Source: Aquisalimonas sp.
Lineage (GTDB): Bacteria > Pseudomonadota > Gammaproteobacteria > Nitrococcales > Aquisalimonadaceae
Length of the DNA: 20,602 bases
Direction of reading: 5' to 3'
Assembly (NCBI GenBank): GCA_007127625.1
Contig: SKYZ01000007.1
Span: 1 to 20,602 of the forward strand
Part shown: positions 1 to 9,702 of the stretch, piece by piece
Layout: each line of letters opens with the position of its first letter
Numbering within the stretch: the first letter of the stretch is position 1
Position numbers and translations under genes: made by a program
Notes under the pieces: model-generated
What the model was told of the DNA's origin: nothing
Seen by the model: only the letters and a program-made list of their open reading frames with translations
The model's database searches: none

Positions 1-824
1 CCGCTTTCACGCATCTTCTGCATGCCGCCGCGTACTTCCTCCAGCTGCTGGCTGATGCGATCGCCGGCGTCGGCGTTGCTCTGGCCCTGCTCTGCTGCCT
101 GGCGAATCTCGCCGGTGATGGATTCCACCTCGCCCTGGATGCGGTGGACCAGTTCCTGGATCTCCGCGGCGCTCTTCTGGGAGAGCTCCGCCAGGCTGCG
201 CACTTCGTCGGCGACCACGGCGAAGCCCTGCCCGTGCTGGCCGGCGCCCGCGGCCTCGATGGCCGCGTTCAGGGCCAGCAGATTGGTCTGATCGGCGATG
301 CGGGTGACCGCCTTGACGATGTCCCCCACCTCTTCGGCCCGCCGGGACAGGGTATCGGCACCCTCCACGGCACGGCCCTGGCGCTCGATGCCACGCTTGA
401 CCACCTCCACGAGGTCCTCGATGCGGTCACCGGTGCTGATGACCTGATCGGTCATGCTGTCCAGGCGCTGGGCGCCGGCGCGGGTATTGTCGCGCTGCTG
501 GGCCACGGCGCTGGCCACCTGGGTCACCGAGCCGAGAGCCTGCTGGGACGCGCCGGACGCCTCTTCGGCACCGACGGCGATCTGGTTCATGGACCGCTTG
601 AGCTGCTCGGCCGCGGACGAAGACTCCGTGACGCTACTGCCGAGCTGCGCCACGGCCGCGGCGATGCGCTCCGCCGCCTGCTGGCGCTTCGCCATGGTCC
701 GTGCGCGCCGCCGGGCCGCCTCCGCCTCACGGCGGGACTGCTGTTGGCCGCCATCCTTTCCGGCACCCTGCGAACCGTGTTCCTGCTCGCCCGATTCCAG
801 ATCGGACTTCTTTACCAGTGCCAT
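1..824 (-). CDS. Soluble methyl-accepting chemotaxis protein, C-terminus outside window
   Basis: Partial gene running off the left edge; 274 residues are visible. The protein is cytoplasmic: no membrane segment and no HAMP domain. A charged Arg/Ala/Gln-rich leader (about residues 28-60) leads straight into the chemoreceptor coiled coil. The CheA/CheW-contacting hairpin tip is clear around residues 175-214 ([17 protein letters not shown], then [14 protein letters not shown]). This tip reads EAAGAG where most receptors have EAARAG, a substitution I recall from other soluble receptors. The receptor should feed CheA/CheW. Any sensor domain must be C-terminal and lies outside the window, so the ligand is unknown. 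The ATG at 824 follows a GGGGAGAG ribosome site. It is divergent from the CheB/CheR fusion gene, and a consensus sigma28 promoter 91 bp upstream suggests late flagellar-class expression. Confidence 0.9.
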   Translation of the reverse strand, partial: MALVKKSDLESGEQEHGSQGAGKDGGQQQSRREAEAARRRARTMAKRQQAAERIAAAVAQLGSSVTESSSAAEQLKRSMNQIAVGAEEASGASQQALGSVTQVASAVAQQRDNTRAGAQRLDSMTDQVISTGDRIEDLVEVVKRGIERQGRAVEGADTLSRRAEEVGDIVKAVTRIADQTNLLALNAAIEAAGAGQHGQGFAVVADEVRSLAELSQKSAAEIQELVHRIQGEVESITGEIRQAAEQGQSNADAGDRISQQLEEVRGGMQKMRES

Positions 825-914
825 TCGCTCTCTCCCCTGACTGGGACCCAATCGACGGTGATCAGCGCGCAGCATACCGGCCGATGCCCGCCGGAAGCTG
901 CGGTCTGGTTGGCG

Positions 915-941
915 TTATCGGCTGTGCGCCGGGAAGCTTTA
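915..941 (-). promoter_or_regulatory. Sigma28 (FliA) promoter of the soluble chemoreceptor
   Basis: On the minus strand TAAA is followed by exactly 15 bases and then GCCGATAA, the full core consensus for FliA. The extended -35 reads TAAAGCTT against TAAAGTTT, 7 of 8. Transcription should begin near 908 and leave a leader of about 84 nt before the ATG at 824. It sits between the divergent chemoreceptor and CheB/CheR genes. Confidence 0.88.
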
Positions 942-957
942 GCCGTTGCTGCGCGGG

Positions 958-986
958 TTGCGGCGGGTACACCCCCGCCCTAGAAT
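958..986 (+). promoter_or_regulatory. Candidate sigma70 promoter of the CheB/CheR-LOV kinase gene
   Basis: TTGCGG (958-963), a 17-base spacer and TAGAAT (981-986). The -10 matches 5 of 6 consensus bases and the -35 only 3 of 6. Start of transcription would be near 993, about 90 nt before the ATG at 1082. It lies upstream of, and points away from, the sigma28 promoter of the divergent chemoreceptor. Confidence 0.45.
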
Positions 987-1081
987 CGTGATCCAGCGCC
1001 CGAGCCCGGGCCGTTACGCAACAGCCCGTGCTCCCGTCGGCTCCCCCGCCAGCGGCGCTGCACCCGCCCGAGGTAGACGTC

Positions 1082-4000
1082 ATGTCGAATATCAGCGGGG
1101 AATACGACAGCGACGAACCCGTGCCCCGGAGTGACCTCCCGTCCCAGGCGCCGGAGGATGGCGCCATGACGGTGGTGGGCATCGGCGCGTCCGCTGGTGG
1201 TCTCGAAGCCCTGCGTGCGTTTGTCGGGTCACTGCCCGCGCACACGAACATGGCCTACATCATCGCCCAGCACCTTTCGCCCAGGCACGAAAGCATGCTG
1301 GTGCAGCTCCTGGCCCGGGAAACGGACCTTCCCGTGGCACAGATCAGCGACGGCATGGCCATCCTCCCCAACACCATTGCCATCGCGCCCGCCAATGCCA
1401 ACCTGGTGGTGGAAGGCGGTCTACTGCATCTCACCGAGCCCGAAGACCGCCCCATTCCCAAGCCCTCGGTGGATGCCTTTTTCCGCTCCCTGGCGGACGA
1501 ATTCGGGGACCATGCCATCGCCGTGGTGCTCTCGGGCACTGGCAGCGATGGCAGCCACGGCATTCGCAGCATCAAGGCCGCCGGCGGCTTCACCCTGGCG
1601 CAGTCACCGGACACTGCAAAGTATGACGGCATGCCGCGCGCCGCCATGGAGACGGGGTGTGTCGACATGGTGATGGCGCCGGACCGCATGGTCGGAGAGC
1701 TCCAGCGCATCGCCGACATGAGCGGTCGCACGCTGCTGATTCAGCCGGAACAGCAGGAAGCTCCGGTCTACGATCGCATAACGCGCCTGGTGCACAGGCA
1801 GACCGGGCTGGACTTGGCCGCGTACAAGGAAAAGACCATCCAGCGGCGATTGCGACGACGCATGGCAGCCCGACACATGAGCACCCTGGACGACTACCTG
1901 GCGCTGCTGCAAGCGGAGCCCCACGAACTGCAGCAGTTCTGTCAGGACGTGCTCATTTCCGTGACCTCGTTCTTCCGCGACCCCGAGGCCTTCGAGGCCC
2001 TGCGGGAACAGCTCGACGCCATGCTGCGCAAGCGTCGTCCCGGGGACGACATCCGCATCTGGACGCCGGGGTGCGCCACCGGGGAAGAGGCCTACAGCCT
2101 GGCCATCCTCCTGTGCGACATGCTTGGCCCCGCCGTGGGCGACTACCGCATCCAGATCTTTGCCACCGACCTGGACGACACCGCCCTGGGCACTGCCCGC
2201 CGCGGCGTCTACAACGCCGCATCGCTGGCGGAACTGCGGCCGGAGACGGTGAATCGCTATTTCGAGCCCGCGGGGGACCAGTACAAGGTCAACAAGGCGC
2301 TGCGGGAAATGCTGGTGTTTGCCCGCCAGAACCTGTTGCACGATCCGCCGTTTCTACGGCTGGACATGATCAGCTGTCGCAATCTGCTGATCTACTTCAA
2401 CAACGACGCCCAACGGCGGCTGTTCGAGCTGTTCCATTACGCCATCAATCCCGGCGGTCTGCTTTTTCTGGGAAAGTCGGAGAACGTCACCCGGCATGAG
2501 CATCTGTTCATGTCGCTCGACAGCCGCTGGAAGATCTTCCAGCACCGGGGCAACCGTAGCCCCCGCGCGGCACCCCCCTATCGCTCCGGGATGACCACGC
2601 CCCGGGAGGATCCGTCGGCGGCGGTGGCGCCGCGCACGCGCCTGAGCGCCTACGACCGCATGGTGCGCGCGACCCTGGAGCACTACGCCCCGCCGGGCCT
2701 GCTGGTCGACGATGAACTGGTGATCCAGCACATCCTCGGGGACACCTCGCAGTACCTTCGCATCCCCCACGGGGAACCTGACTTCAGCGTGCGCAACCTG
2801 GTCCGGCATGAGCTGCGAATCGACCTGGCGGCGCTGGTGGCGCGGGTGAAGAAGCATGGCGAATCCGTCAGCAGCCGTCTGATCCATCTGCCGGACGCCG
2901 GCGAACGGGTGCGGGTTTCCGTTCACCCGGTCACCGGCGAACTCGATCAGGACCTCCTCTACCTCATCAGCTTCGACCGGCAGGCTGCCACCGAGGCTTC
3001 CCCAAGGCGCGAAACCGATGCCGGGGATGGCACCGATGCCGAGCATGCGGAGTCGGCCGAGCGGCATATCGACGACCTGGAGGATGAGCTGGCGACCACC
3101 CGCGAGCACCTGCAGACAGTGATCGAGGAGCTGGAGACCACCAATGAGGAGCTGCAATCCTCCAACGAGGAGCTGCAGTCGTCCAACGAAGAATTGCAGT
3201 CGTCCAACGAGGAACTGGAGACCACCAACGAGGAGTTGCAGTCCACCAACGAGGAACTCACCACCGTCAACGAGGAGCTCGGCAGCAAGACCGACGAACT
3301 CAACGCCGCCTACACGGACATTGCCAACGTCAAGGACAGCCTGACCGACCCGCTGGTGGTCGTGGACGCAGGCCTGCGCATCAAGTTCTGCAACCCCGCC
3401 TGCGATGACATCTTTGCAGGGGGCGAGGCACTGGAGGGCACCCCCATCCTGGATCTCGAGCTCCGCCTCAGCGTCCCGCGCTTCCGGCAGCGCCTGATGA
3501 GAGTGGTGCAGAAAGGCGAGCAGATCGAGGTGCAGCTCACCCAGTCCCTGCACACCACGGAAGAAGGGGGTGAGCCGGACGGCAGTGCGGTGCAGCGCTT
3601 CTATCTCCTGCGCATGCAACCCTATCTGGATCAGGACGAGACCGTGCGCGGGGCCGTCATCACGTTCTTCGACAACACCCGGATCAAGCGCGCCGAACGG
3701 GAGGCCCGCGAGAGCGAGAGCCGTCTGCACGCCATCGTCAACCGTTCACCGGTCATCACCACGGTCAAGGACCGGCAGGGGCGTTACGTGATCGCCAACG
3801 ACGCCTTCGAGTCGCTGCTCGGCCTGCAGCCAGGCGGTGCCATCGGCCGCGTGGATGCGGACCTGCTGCCGGCACCACTGGCCAGCCGGAATGCCGAACG
3901 GGAGCGTGAAGCCTCGCGCAGCGACGTCACCCGCGAACACGAGGAGAGCTTCGAGCTCGGCGGGCAATCTTACACGTTCATCGTCGAGCGATTCCCGCTG

Positions 4001-6013
4001 CGCGACGAGGACGGCCAGGCGTACGGGCTCTGCACGAAAGCGCTGGACATCACGGCGCGGCGGCGGGCCGAAGAGGAGATTCGCCTGCAGTCCAAGGCGC
4101 TGGATGCCGCCATCAACGGCATCCTGCTGGCCGACGCCAGACGGCCCGACATGCCCATCGTGTACGTCAACCCGGCGTTCCAGCGCATTACCGGCTATCC
4201 CATGGAAGACGCCCTGGGCGCCAACTGCCGTTTCCTCCAGGGGCCCGACACCGATGCCGAGGCCGTTGCCACCATCCGGCAGGCGCTGCATGACGGCACC
4301 TCCGGGCGCGCACTACTGCTGAACTATCGTGCCGACGGCACCCCGTTCTGGAACGATCTGTCCGTCGCTCCGGTGCACGACGACCTGGGTAAAATCACCC
4401 ACTTCGTGGGCGTTCAGCAGGATGTCACTCAACGCGTGCGCTCGGAGCGTGCCCGGCGCGAGAACGAGGAGCGCCTCAGGACCGCACAGGATTACGCCGC
4501 CGTGGCCAGCTTTGAGTGGCATCCCGGCAACGCCTCCCTGGGCACACCGGAGCAACTCAACAAGCTCTTCGGCATCACCCCCGCCAGCCGGGAGTTGACC
4601 ATCATGCAGCTCCTGCGGCGGGTGCATGCAGAGGATCGGCATCCGCTGCTGCGTGCAGCGCGCCGGTGCCTGCAGGACCGGGGCGAAATGGACATCGAAT
4701 TCCGCGTCGACCGCGACGACGGCCTGCATCACTGGCTGCAGATCCGCGCCGATGCCGAACGCGATCCGCAGGGCCGCCCCATTCGCCTCCTCGGCCTGGT
4801 CATGGACATCGGCCGGCGCAAGGACGTGGAGAATGCCCTCCTGAGCGCCCGGGTTGAAGCGGAGCAGGCAAATCGCGCCAAGTCCGAATTCCTCTCGCAC
4901 ATGAGCCACGAGCTGCGCACGCCGCTGAATGCCATCCTGGGCTTCGGTCAGCTCCTGGAAAGCGACCCGGATGCGCCACTGAACGATACCCAGACCGAGA
5001 ACGTCCAGCACATTCTCAAAGCGGGCTGGCATCTGCTGGACTTGATCAGCGAGGTCCTGGACCTGGCCCGGATCGAGTCCGGTCGGCTGAACGTGGAGTA
5101 TCAGCCCACGGACGTCCGCACCGTGGTGGAAGACAGCATCCGCACCGTGGCACCCATGGCCGATCAGCGCCAGATCGCAGTGGAACACGACGTCCAGTTC
5201 GACGGCGAGTTCATGTCGGACACCACCCGCCTGACCCAGATTCTGCTCAACCTGCTGACCAACGCCGTGAAGTACAACCACGACGGGGGCCATGTGCGCC
5301 TGGTGGCCTGGGAAGCAGAGCAACGGCTGCATATCGCGGTGAGCGATACCGGCATCGGCATCAGCGAGGCCGATCACGACGGACTGTTCGAGTCCTTCAA
5401 CCGGCTGGGTCAGGAGGGCGGGCGCATTCAGGGGACGGGCATCGGGCTGGTACTGGTCCAACGACTCCTGCGGTTGCTCGGCGGCGACATCCAGGTGGCG
5501 AGCACTCCGGGGCAAGGTAGCACCTTCACCATCAGCCTGCCGTTCGTGTCGGCCGACCATGTGAGCCATCTGACCGGAACCGGCAATCAGGCGAACGTGC
5601 ACGCAGCGCCGGCAACACCCCCGAACAAGAAGTTGCGGGTGCTCTACGTCGAGGATAATCCCAGCAACATGGCCCTGGCGCGGGAAATCTTCCGGCGCGA
5701 CCCGTCCATCGAACTGCTGGAAGCAACGGATGCCGATACCGGCATCGCCGTGGCCACGAGTGAACAGCCCGATCTGATTCTCATGGATCTGCACCTGCCC
5801 GGCATGCATGGCCGGGAGGCGCTGGAGGCATTGCGCCTGGATGCGCGCACGGCGCGGATCCCGGTGGTGGCTGTCAGTGCCGATGTCGCCGCCAGCGCCG
5901 AAGACGTCCGCGCCGGGGGCTTCGCCCAGGTGCTGACAAAGCCGCTGCGGCTGCCTGACCTGCGCAGGGCCCTGACGCAGTGCGTCCGCAGCAGCGAGCA
6001 GCTTGGAACCTAG
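1082..6013 (+). CDS. CheB-CheR-PAS-LOV-PAS hybrid histidine kinase, blue-light sensor candidate
   Basis: 1643 residues. The ATG at 1082 follows GAGGT; an in-frame start at 1028 has no good ribosome site. Domains: CheB methylesterase 30-210 with triad S37 (GASAGG), H64 and D156 (GTGSDGS), but no CheB receiver; CheR methyltransferase about 228-490 with the SAM loop [11 protein letters not shown] at 330-340; PAS-like 520-632; NEEL heptad coiled coil 662-740; PAS about 750-868; PAS about 880-992; LOV 1003-1119; PAS with PAC 1130-1247; HisKA with H1276 (SHELRTP); HATPase with N1394, DTGIG and GTGIGL; receiver 1517-1635 with phospho-acceptor D1569 and K1620. The LOV domain has adduct cysteine C1049 in GANCRFLQG, flavin-contacting N1030, N1081 and N1091, and signalling Q1112. 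CheB and CheR normally remove and add receptor methyl groups. CheBR fusions with PAS domains are known; one with an intact LOV, kinase and receiver is notable. No membrane segment, so cytosolic. Confidence 0.93.
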   Translation: MSNISGEYDSDEPVPRSDLPSQAPEDGAMTVVGIGASAGGLEALRAFVGSLPAHTNMAYIIAQHLSPRHESMLVQLLARETDLPVAQISDGMAILPNTIAIAPANANLVVEGGLLHLTEPEDRPIPKPSVDAFFRSLADEFGDHAIAVVLSGTGSDGSHGIRSIKAAGGFTLAQSPDTAKYDGMPRAAMETGCVDMVMAPDRMVGELQRIADMSGRTLLIQPEQQEAPVYDRITRLVHRQTGLDLAAYKEKTIQRRLRRRMAARHMSTLDDYLALLQAEPHELQQFCQDVLISVTSFFRDPEAFEALREQLDAMLRKRRPGDDIRIWTPGCATGEEAYSLAILLCDMLGPAVGDYRIQIFATDLDDTALGTARRGVYNAASLAELRPETVNRYFEPAGDQYKVNKALREMLVFARQNLLHDPPFLRLDMISCRNLLIYFNNDAQRRLFELFHYAINPGGLLFLGKSENVTRHEHLFMSLDSRWKIFQHRGNRSPRAAPPYRSGMTTPREDPSAAVAPRTRLSAYDRMVRATLEHYAPPGLLVDDELVIQHILGDTSQYLRIPHGEPDFSVRNLVRHELRIDLAALVARVKKHGESVSSRLIHLPDAGERVRVSVHPVTGELDQDLLYLISFDRQAATEASPRRETDAGDGTDAEHAESAERHIDDLEDELATTREHLQTVIEELETTNEELQSSNEELQSSNEELQSSNEELETTNEELQSTNEELTTVNEELGSKTDELNAAYTDIANVKDSLTDPLVVVDAGLRIKFCNPACDDIFAGGEALEGTPILDLELRLSVPRFRQRLMRVVQKGEQIEVQLTQSLHTTEEGGEPDGSAVQRFYLLRMQPYLDQDETVRGAVITFFDNTRIKRAEREARESESRLHAIVNRSPVITTVKDRQGRYVIANDAFESLLGLQPGGAIGRVDADLLPAPLASRNAEREREASRSDVTREHEESFELGGQSYTFIVERFPLRDEDGQAYGLCTKALDITARRRAEEEIRLQSKALDAAINGILLADARRPDMPIVYVNPAFQRITGYPMEDALGANCRFLQGPDTDAEAVATIRQALHDGTSGRALLLNYRADGTPFWNDLSVAPVHDDLGKITHFVGVQQDVTQRVRSERARRENEERLRTAQDYAAVASFEWHPGNASLGTPEQLNKLFGITPASRELTIMQLLRRVHAEDRHPLLRAARRCLQDRGEMDIEFRVDRDDGLHHWLQIRADAERDPQGRPIRLLGLVMDIGRRKDVENALLSARVEAEQANRAKSEFLSHMSHELRTPLNAILGFGQLLESDPDAPLNDTQTENVQHILKAGWHLLDLISEVLDLARIESGRLNVEYQPTDVRTVVEDSIRTVAPMADQRQIAVEHDVQFDGEFMSDTTRLTQILLNLLTNAVKYNHDGGHVRLVAWEAEQRLHIAVSDTGIGISEADHDGLFESFNRLGQEGGRIQGTGIGLVLVQRLLRLLGGDIQVASTPGQGSTFTISLPFVSADHVSHLTGTGNQANVHAAPATPPNKKLRVLYVEDNPSNMALAREIFRRDPSIELLEATDADTGIAVATSEQPDLILMDLHLPGMHGREALEALRLDARTARIPVVAVSADVAASAEDVRAGGFAQVLTKPLRLPDLRRALTQCVRSSEQLGT
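3122..3296 (+). repeat. In-frame 21-bp heptad repeat inside the CheB/CheR fusion gene
   Basis: About eight tandem copies of a 21-bp unit encode a seven-residue pattern built on NEEL (residues 681-738), for example NEELQSS and NEELETT. Hydrophobic leucines recur every seventh residue, so the segment is a parallel coiled coil joining CheR and its PAS-like unit to the other PAS domains. This coiled coil is typical of CheB/CheR/PAS fusions. The near-identical DNA units could recombine and change length. Confidence 0.85.
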
Positions 6014-6033
6014 TGTCCCGTCCCGGACACTAG
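6010..6033. terminator. Palindromic hairpin between convergent genes
   Basis: CTAGTGTCC and GGACACTAG form a perfect 9-bp stem with a 6-base loop. It includes the stop codon of the CheB/CheR fusion and lies 18 bp beyond the stop of the convergent LOV-GGDEF-EAL gene. No T-run follows on either strand, so it is not a textbook intrinsic terminator. It may stop both transcripts weakly or protect their 3' ends. Confidence 0.45.
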
Positions 6034-6050
6034 TCCCCGCTCAGCGGCGC

Positions 6051-9000
6051 CTAACCGATAAAGGGCTCCGGCTTGTGAACACCGAAGCCCTGTGCGTAGC
6101 GCACGCCAATCTCCTTGAGCCGGTCCATCACCTCATCGTTCTCGACGAACTCGGCAATGGTCTCGATACCCATGACGGTGCCGATGCGCTGCATGGCCTC
6201 CACCATGGCCTGGTCGAAGGAGTCCACCAGCAGTTCACGCACGAAGCGACCATCGATCTTGATGTAGTCCACCGGTAACGTCTTCAGGTAGCCGAAGGAC
6301 GACAGCCCGGCGCCGAAGTCGTCCAGGGCGAAGGAACAGCCCAGAGCGCGGATGCGCTGAATGAACTCCACGGCGGTCTCCAGGCGACGGATGGTGGCCG
6401 TCTCCGTGATCTCGAAACACAGCAACTCGGGCGGAACGCCGGTATCCCGCACATGTGCCACGAGGAAATCCGCGAACCCGTTCTCGCCCACCGTGGCGCC
6501 AGACAGGTTGATGCTGTAGCGCGCCGGCTGACCGCGCTCCAGGTGCAACTGACGGATCCCCTGAAGCGCGCGTCGTACCACCCAGCGATCCACCCGCGGC
6601 ATCACCTGGTAGCGTTCCGCCGAAGGAATGAAGCTCCCGGGCGCAATGAGTTCACCGTTCTCCCCGAGCATGCGCACCAGCACCTCGTAGTGCGGCCTCT
6701 CGTCGGCCTCGGGAAACAGCGGAACGATCTGCTGGCGGTAGAGCGCGAACCGGTCTTCCTCCAGGGCGCGGTTGATGCGCGGAACCTGCTGAATCAGCTC
6801 GGATTCCTGCAGCACATGACCGTCCTCATCGCGGTAGACCTGAACCCGGTCCCGCCCATTGGACTTGGCCGAGTAACAGGCGGTATCCGCGGCACTGAGC
6901 AGATCCTCGGCGCCGCCGCTGTCTGCGGTGACCGCCACCAGACCGGCACTGGCACCGACAAAGAACGCCTGATCCTGCCAGACAAACACGTAATTGCGCG
7001 CCGCTTCCACCAGCTTCTCGGCGACGCGCACGGCGTCTTCCAGCCGGCAGTCGCGCAGCAGCACGCCGAACTCGTCGCCGCCCAGCCGTGCCACCATGTC
7101 GCACTCGCGCACTTGTGCCGCAAGCACCGAGCCCAGGCGCGCGAGCAGTTCGTCGCCGGCCCCATGGCCGCAGGTATCGTTGACGATCTTGAACTGGTCC
7201 AGATCCAGATACACCAGGGCGTGCTGCGCTCCGCGGCTGCGGGTGTCATCCAGAAGGCCATTGAGGCCCTCATTGAAGCTGGCACGATTGGGCAGCCCCG
7301 TCAGGGCATCGTGATAAGCCAGGTACTTGATGCGCTGATGACGCTCCCGGGACAGTGCCATCTGGCGCAGGCGCTGCCGCAGCACGGGCAGAAAGATCGG
7401 TTTGGTGATGAAGTCCGTGGCACCGGCCCGGATAGCCTCGCTGGCAGACACTTCATCATTCAGTGCCGTGATGATCAGCACTGGCAGCTCCGCGAACTCG
7501 TCGCGTTGTTTGATGCGGCGACACGCCTCCAGGCCATCCATGCCGGGCATGACACAGTCCATGAGGATCAGGTCGGGAACATTATGTTCCAGATGCTGCA
7601 GCGCCCGCTCCCCGTTTTCGACGGCAGCAACGCGGTAACCGTCCCGACGCAGGAACTCCGTGAGCATCAGACGGGTGTCTGCGGCGTCCTCGACCACCAG
7701 TACCGACCGCTCTGACTCGTCGACTGCCTCGCACCGGGCTTCCCGACGATGCTCATTCTCCTGTTCGCGCCGCTGGCGGGCGTCCAGGGCCGACTCTGCC
7801 CACTGGGTAAAGCGGGCGACGGCATCCTCCAGCAGGCGCAGTGTCGCCCGGGCTTCATCCATCTGGTGCCGCCCGATCTGGTCATGGAGGGCATTAGCCA
7901 GGCCCACGCCCTCCGACGCACTGAAATTGGACAATCCGCCCTTGACGGTATGTGCCAGGAAGCCGGCCTCCGTGGCATCACCCTGCTCCAGGGCATTCTC
8001 CAGGTTGCGCACGCGTTCGGGGAAATCCCCGGCGAAGGCCTCCAGCATGTCGCGAAACAGCGGCACGTCGTAATCCAGCGCCCGCAGTGCCCGGTCCAGA
8101 TCCACCTGCTCGGTGGCATCCACAACCGCACCCTGCGGCGCGTCGCCGTCGCCGTCGCGCCGCCCCACCTGCTCCCACAGCACCCGCCGCAACTGTGCGT
8201 GACTCACGGGCTTGGTGACGAACGCATCCATGCCCGCCGAGCGGCTGCGCTCCCGCGCCTCTTCCATTCCCGCAGCGGTCACGGCGATGACCGGCAACCG
8301 GGGCAGCCCCTGCTCCGCCTCTCTGAGCCGCAGCAGGCGCGTTGCGTCGAAGCCGTCGCAACCCGGCATGTAGAGATCCAGAAACACCACGTCCGGCGGC
8401 TGTTCGGCCACCGCAGCGAGCACCTGCTCGCCGTCCTCGGCCACTCGTACCGCGTGCCCATCACGCTCCAGCAGACCCCGCAGCATCTTCCAGTTGACCG
8501 GATTGTCTTCGCCCACCAGCACCTGGAGCGGCCGCGCCCCATCGTGCGCCGCGCCGCCATGGACATCGTGCAGGGAGATGGAACGCTGCATACACAGCGT
8601 GAAGGTGAACTCGGGGTCGACCCTGAGGACGGCGCCGCCAAGCCGCGCCTCGCGGGCAAGCTCGACGAAGCTCAAGTCCCCCAGCGCGCCCCAGGCCATG
8701 TCATCACCGACGGAGGTCATACCGGGATCAATGACACCGATCAACGACGGGCTTACGGTCATCACCGGGGTCATGCCGCCGTCGGGACCGCGCTCCAGCC
8801 CCAGATCCACCCGCACTTCCGGAACCGGATGAAACCGGCACAGCAAACCGAGCACGCCGGCGAGCACATCGGTGAGCACCTGGAGCACACCGTGAACGCG
8901 CTCGGGAAAGCGGGCCTCACGCGTGACCTGCAACCGCAGCCAGGGCGCCGCGCGCTCCGCGCGGCGGCGGACCTGGGTCAGGAGATCATCCGGCACGAAG

Positions 9001-9662
9001 GCATGCACTTCCCGCCACTGGGACTCGTGCTCCAGATGCTCGTCCAGGGCGCCGTGAACAACCCGATCCGCCGGCGTGGCCGCCACCTGGAGCCAGTGCT
9101 GGACGTCGGTTGCCTGCTCCCCGTCCGGAACGAGCCCATGGCGCCGAACCAGCGTCGCGATCCCCTGCTGGCGTCGCAGTTCCGGCACCGTGGGCGTGCT
9201 GTCGCCAACCCGCTCCGGAAGCGCTGACACATCCCGGAGGAAACCGGCGAAGCATTCCGGCTCGCCGGGCAGTCCACCCAGCGGCAGCATTGTCATCTCA
9301 TTGATGAACGCCCGGCCCTGACGATCATAGTTCCGCACGAGGCCGCGCATGGGCCGTGCTTCACGGAGGGCCTCGCGCATCAGCCGTCTTGCCGGCTGAT
9401 CGAACTCCTCGCCCTGCAGCACGCGACAGTTGTTGCCCAGCATGGCGCCTGCCGGCCAGCCGCTGAGGCGTTCGAACTGCGGATTGACATAGACCAACGG
9501 CTGATCCGGCGCGCGCGCATCGGCAACTGCCAGGGCTTCGCCAGCAATGGCCACCAGGTCATCCAGAATCCCCTGAAGACCGTTTCGCATGCGTTCAGCA
9601 GTGATGACGTACTTCCTCGGATGTTGGGGGCGATCCGTGCCGGAGCGTGTCCTGGACTCCAC
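6051..9662 (-). CDS. LOV / pseudokinase / REC-Hpt-REC / GGDEF-EAL cyclic-di-GMP protein
   Basis: 1203 residues from a GTG at 9662; an ATG at 9590 (residue 25) is an alternative start and neither has a convincing ribosome site. Order: LOV 30-147 with C79 in GNNCRVLQG, N60, N111 and N121, but L142 where the conserved glutamine should be; 165-362, a degenerate kinase core that still aligns with the HATPase end (GGAVLRVDPEFTFTL) but lacks the N-box asparagine and glycine boxes; receiver 378-500 with D429 and K484; Hpt about 520-620 with H571 (AHTVKG); receiver 652-770 with D702 and K754; GGDEF at 861-865 with a product-inhibition RxxD (RECD, 852-855); EAL domain 960-1203. The EAL signature reads EVL, but N1052, E1084, D1114-D1115, K1135 and Q1191 are kept. 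It could make and break c-di-GMP. Last gene of the minus operon, 40 bp after the PP2C gene. Confidence 0.92.
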   Translation of the reverse strand: MESRTRSGTDRPQHPRKYVITAERMRNGLQGILDDLVAIAGEALAVADARAPDQPLVYVNPQFERLSGWPAGAMLGNNCRVLQGEEFDQPARRLMREALREARPMRGLVRNYDRQGRAFINEMTMLPLGGLPGEPECFAGFLRDVSALPERVGDSTPTVPELRRQQGIATLVRRHGLVPDGEQATDVQHWLQVAATPADRVVHGALDEHLEHESQWREVHAFVPDDLLTQVRRRAERAAPWLRLQVTREARFPERVHGVLQVLTDVLAGVLGLLCRFHPVPEVRVDLGLERGPDGGMTPVMTVSPSLIGVIDPGMTSVGDDMAWGALGDLSFVELAREARLGGAVLRVDPEFTFTLCMQRSISLHDVHGGAAHDGARPLQVLVGEDNPVNWKMLRGLLERDGHAVRVAEDGEQVLAAVAEQPPDVVFLDLYMPGCDGFDATRLLRLREAEQGLPRLPVIAVTAAGMEEARERSRSAGMDAFVTKPVSHAQLRRVLWEQVGRRDGDGDAPQGAVVDATEQVDLDRALRALDYDVPLFRDMLEAFAGDFPERVRNLENALEQGDATEAGFLAHTVKGGLSNFSASEGVGLANALHDQIGRHQMDEARATLRLLEDAVARFTQWAESALDARQRREQENEHRREARCEAVDESERSVLVVEDAADTRLMLTEFLRRDGYRVAAVENGERALQHLEHNVPDLILMDCVMPGMDGLEACRRIKQRDEFAELPVLIITALNDEVSASEAIRAGATDFITKPIFLPVLRQRLRQMALSRERHQRIKYLAYHDALTGLPNRASFNEGLNGLLDDTRSRGAQHALVYLDLDQFKIVNDTCGHGAGDELLARLGSVLAAQVRECDMVARLGGDEFGVLLRDCRLEDAVRVAEKLVEAARNYVFVWQDQAFFVGASAGLVAVTADSGGAEDLLSAADTACYSAKSNGRDRVQVYRDEDGHVLQESELIQQVPRINRALEEDRFALYRQQIVPLFPEADERPHYEVLVRMLGENGELIAPGSFIPSAERYQVMPRVDRWVVRRALQGIRQLHLERGQPARYSINLSGATVGENGFADFLVAHVRDTGVPPELLCFEITETATIRRLETAVEFIQRIRALGCSFALDDFGAGLSSFGYLKTLPVDYIKIDGRFVRELLVDSFDQAMVEAMQRIGTVMGIETIAEFVENDEVMDRLKEIGVRYAQGFGVHKPEPFIG

Positions 9663-9702
9663 GGCCGTACACGGGCACGACCTTTGAACTCCCCGCCGGG
9701 GG

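Noticed and set aside
3122..3296. CRISPR-like direct repeats
   Set aside because: The repeats are contiguous without spacers and in frame; they encode coiled-coil heptads. No CRISPR array or cas gene was seen in the window.
4313..5809. 498-codon minus-strand open frame
   Set aside because: Antisense to the kinase part of the CheB/CheR fusion, whose conserved motifs are unambiguous.
7749..9227. 492-codon plus-strand open frame
   Set aside because: Antisense to the LOV-GGDEF-EAL gene, low-complexity composition, no recognisable domain.
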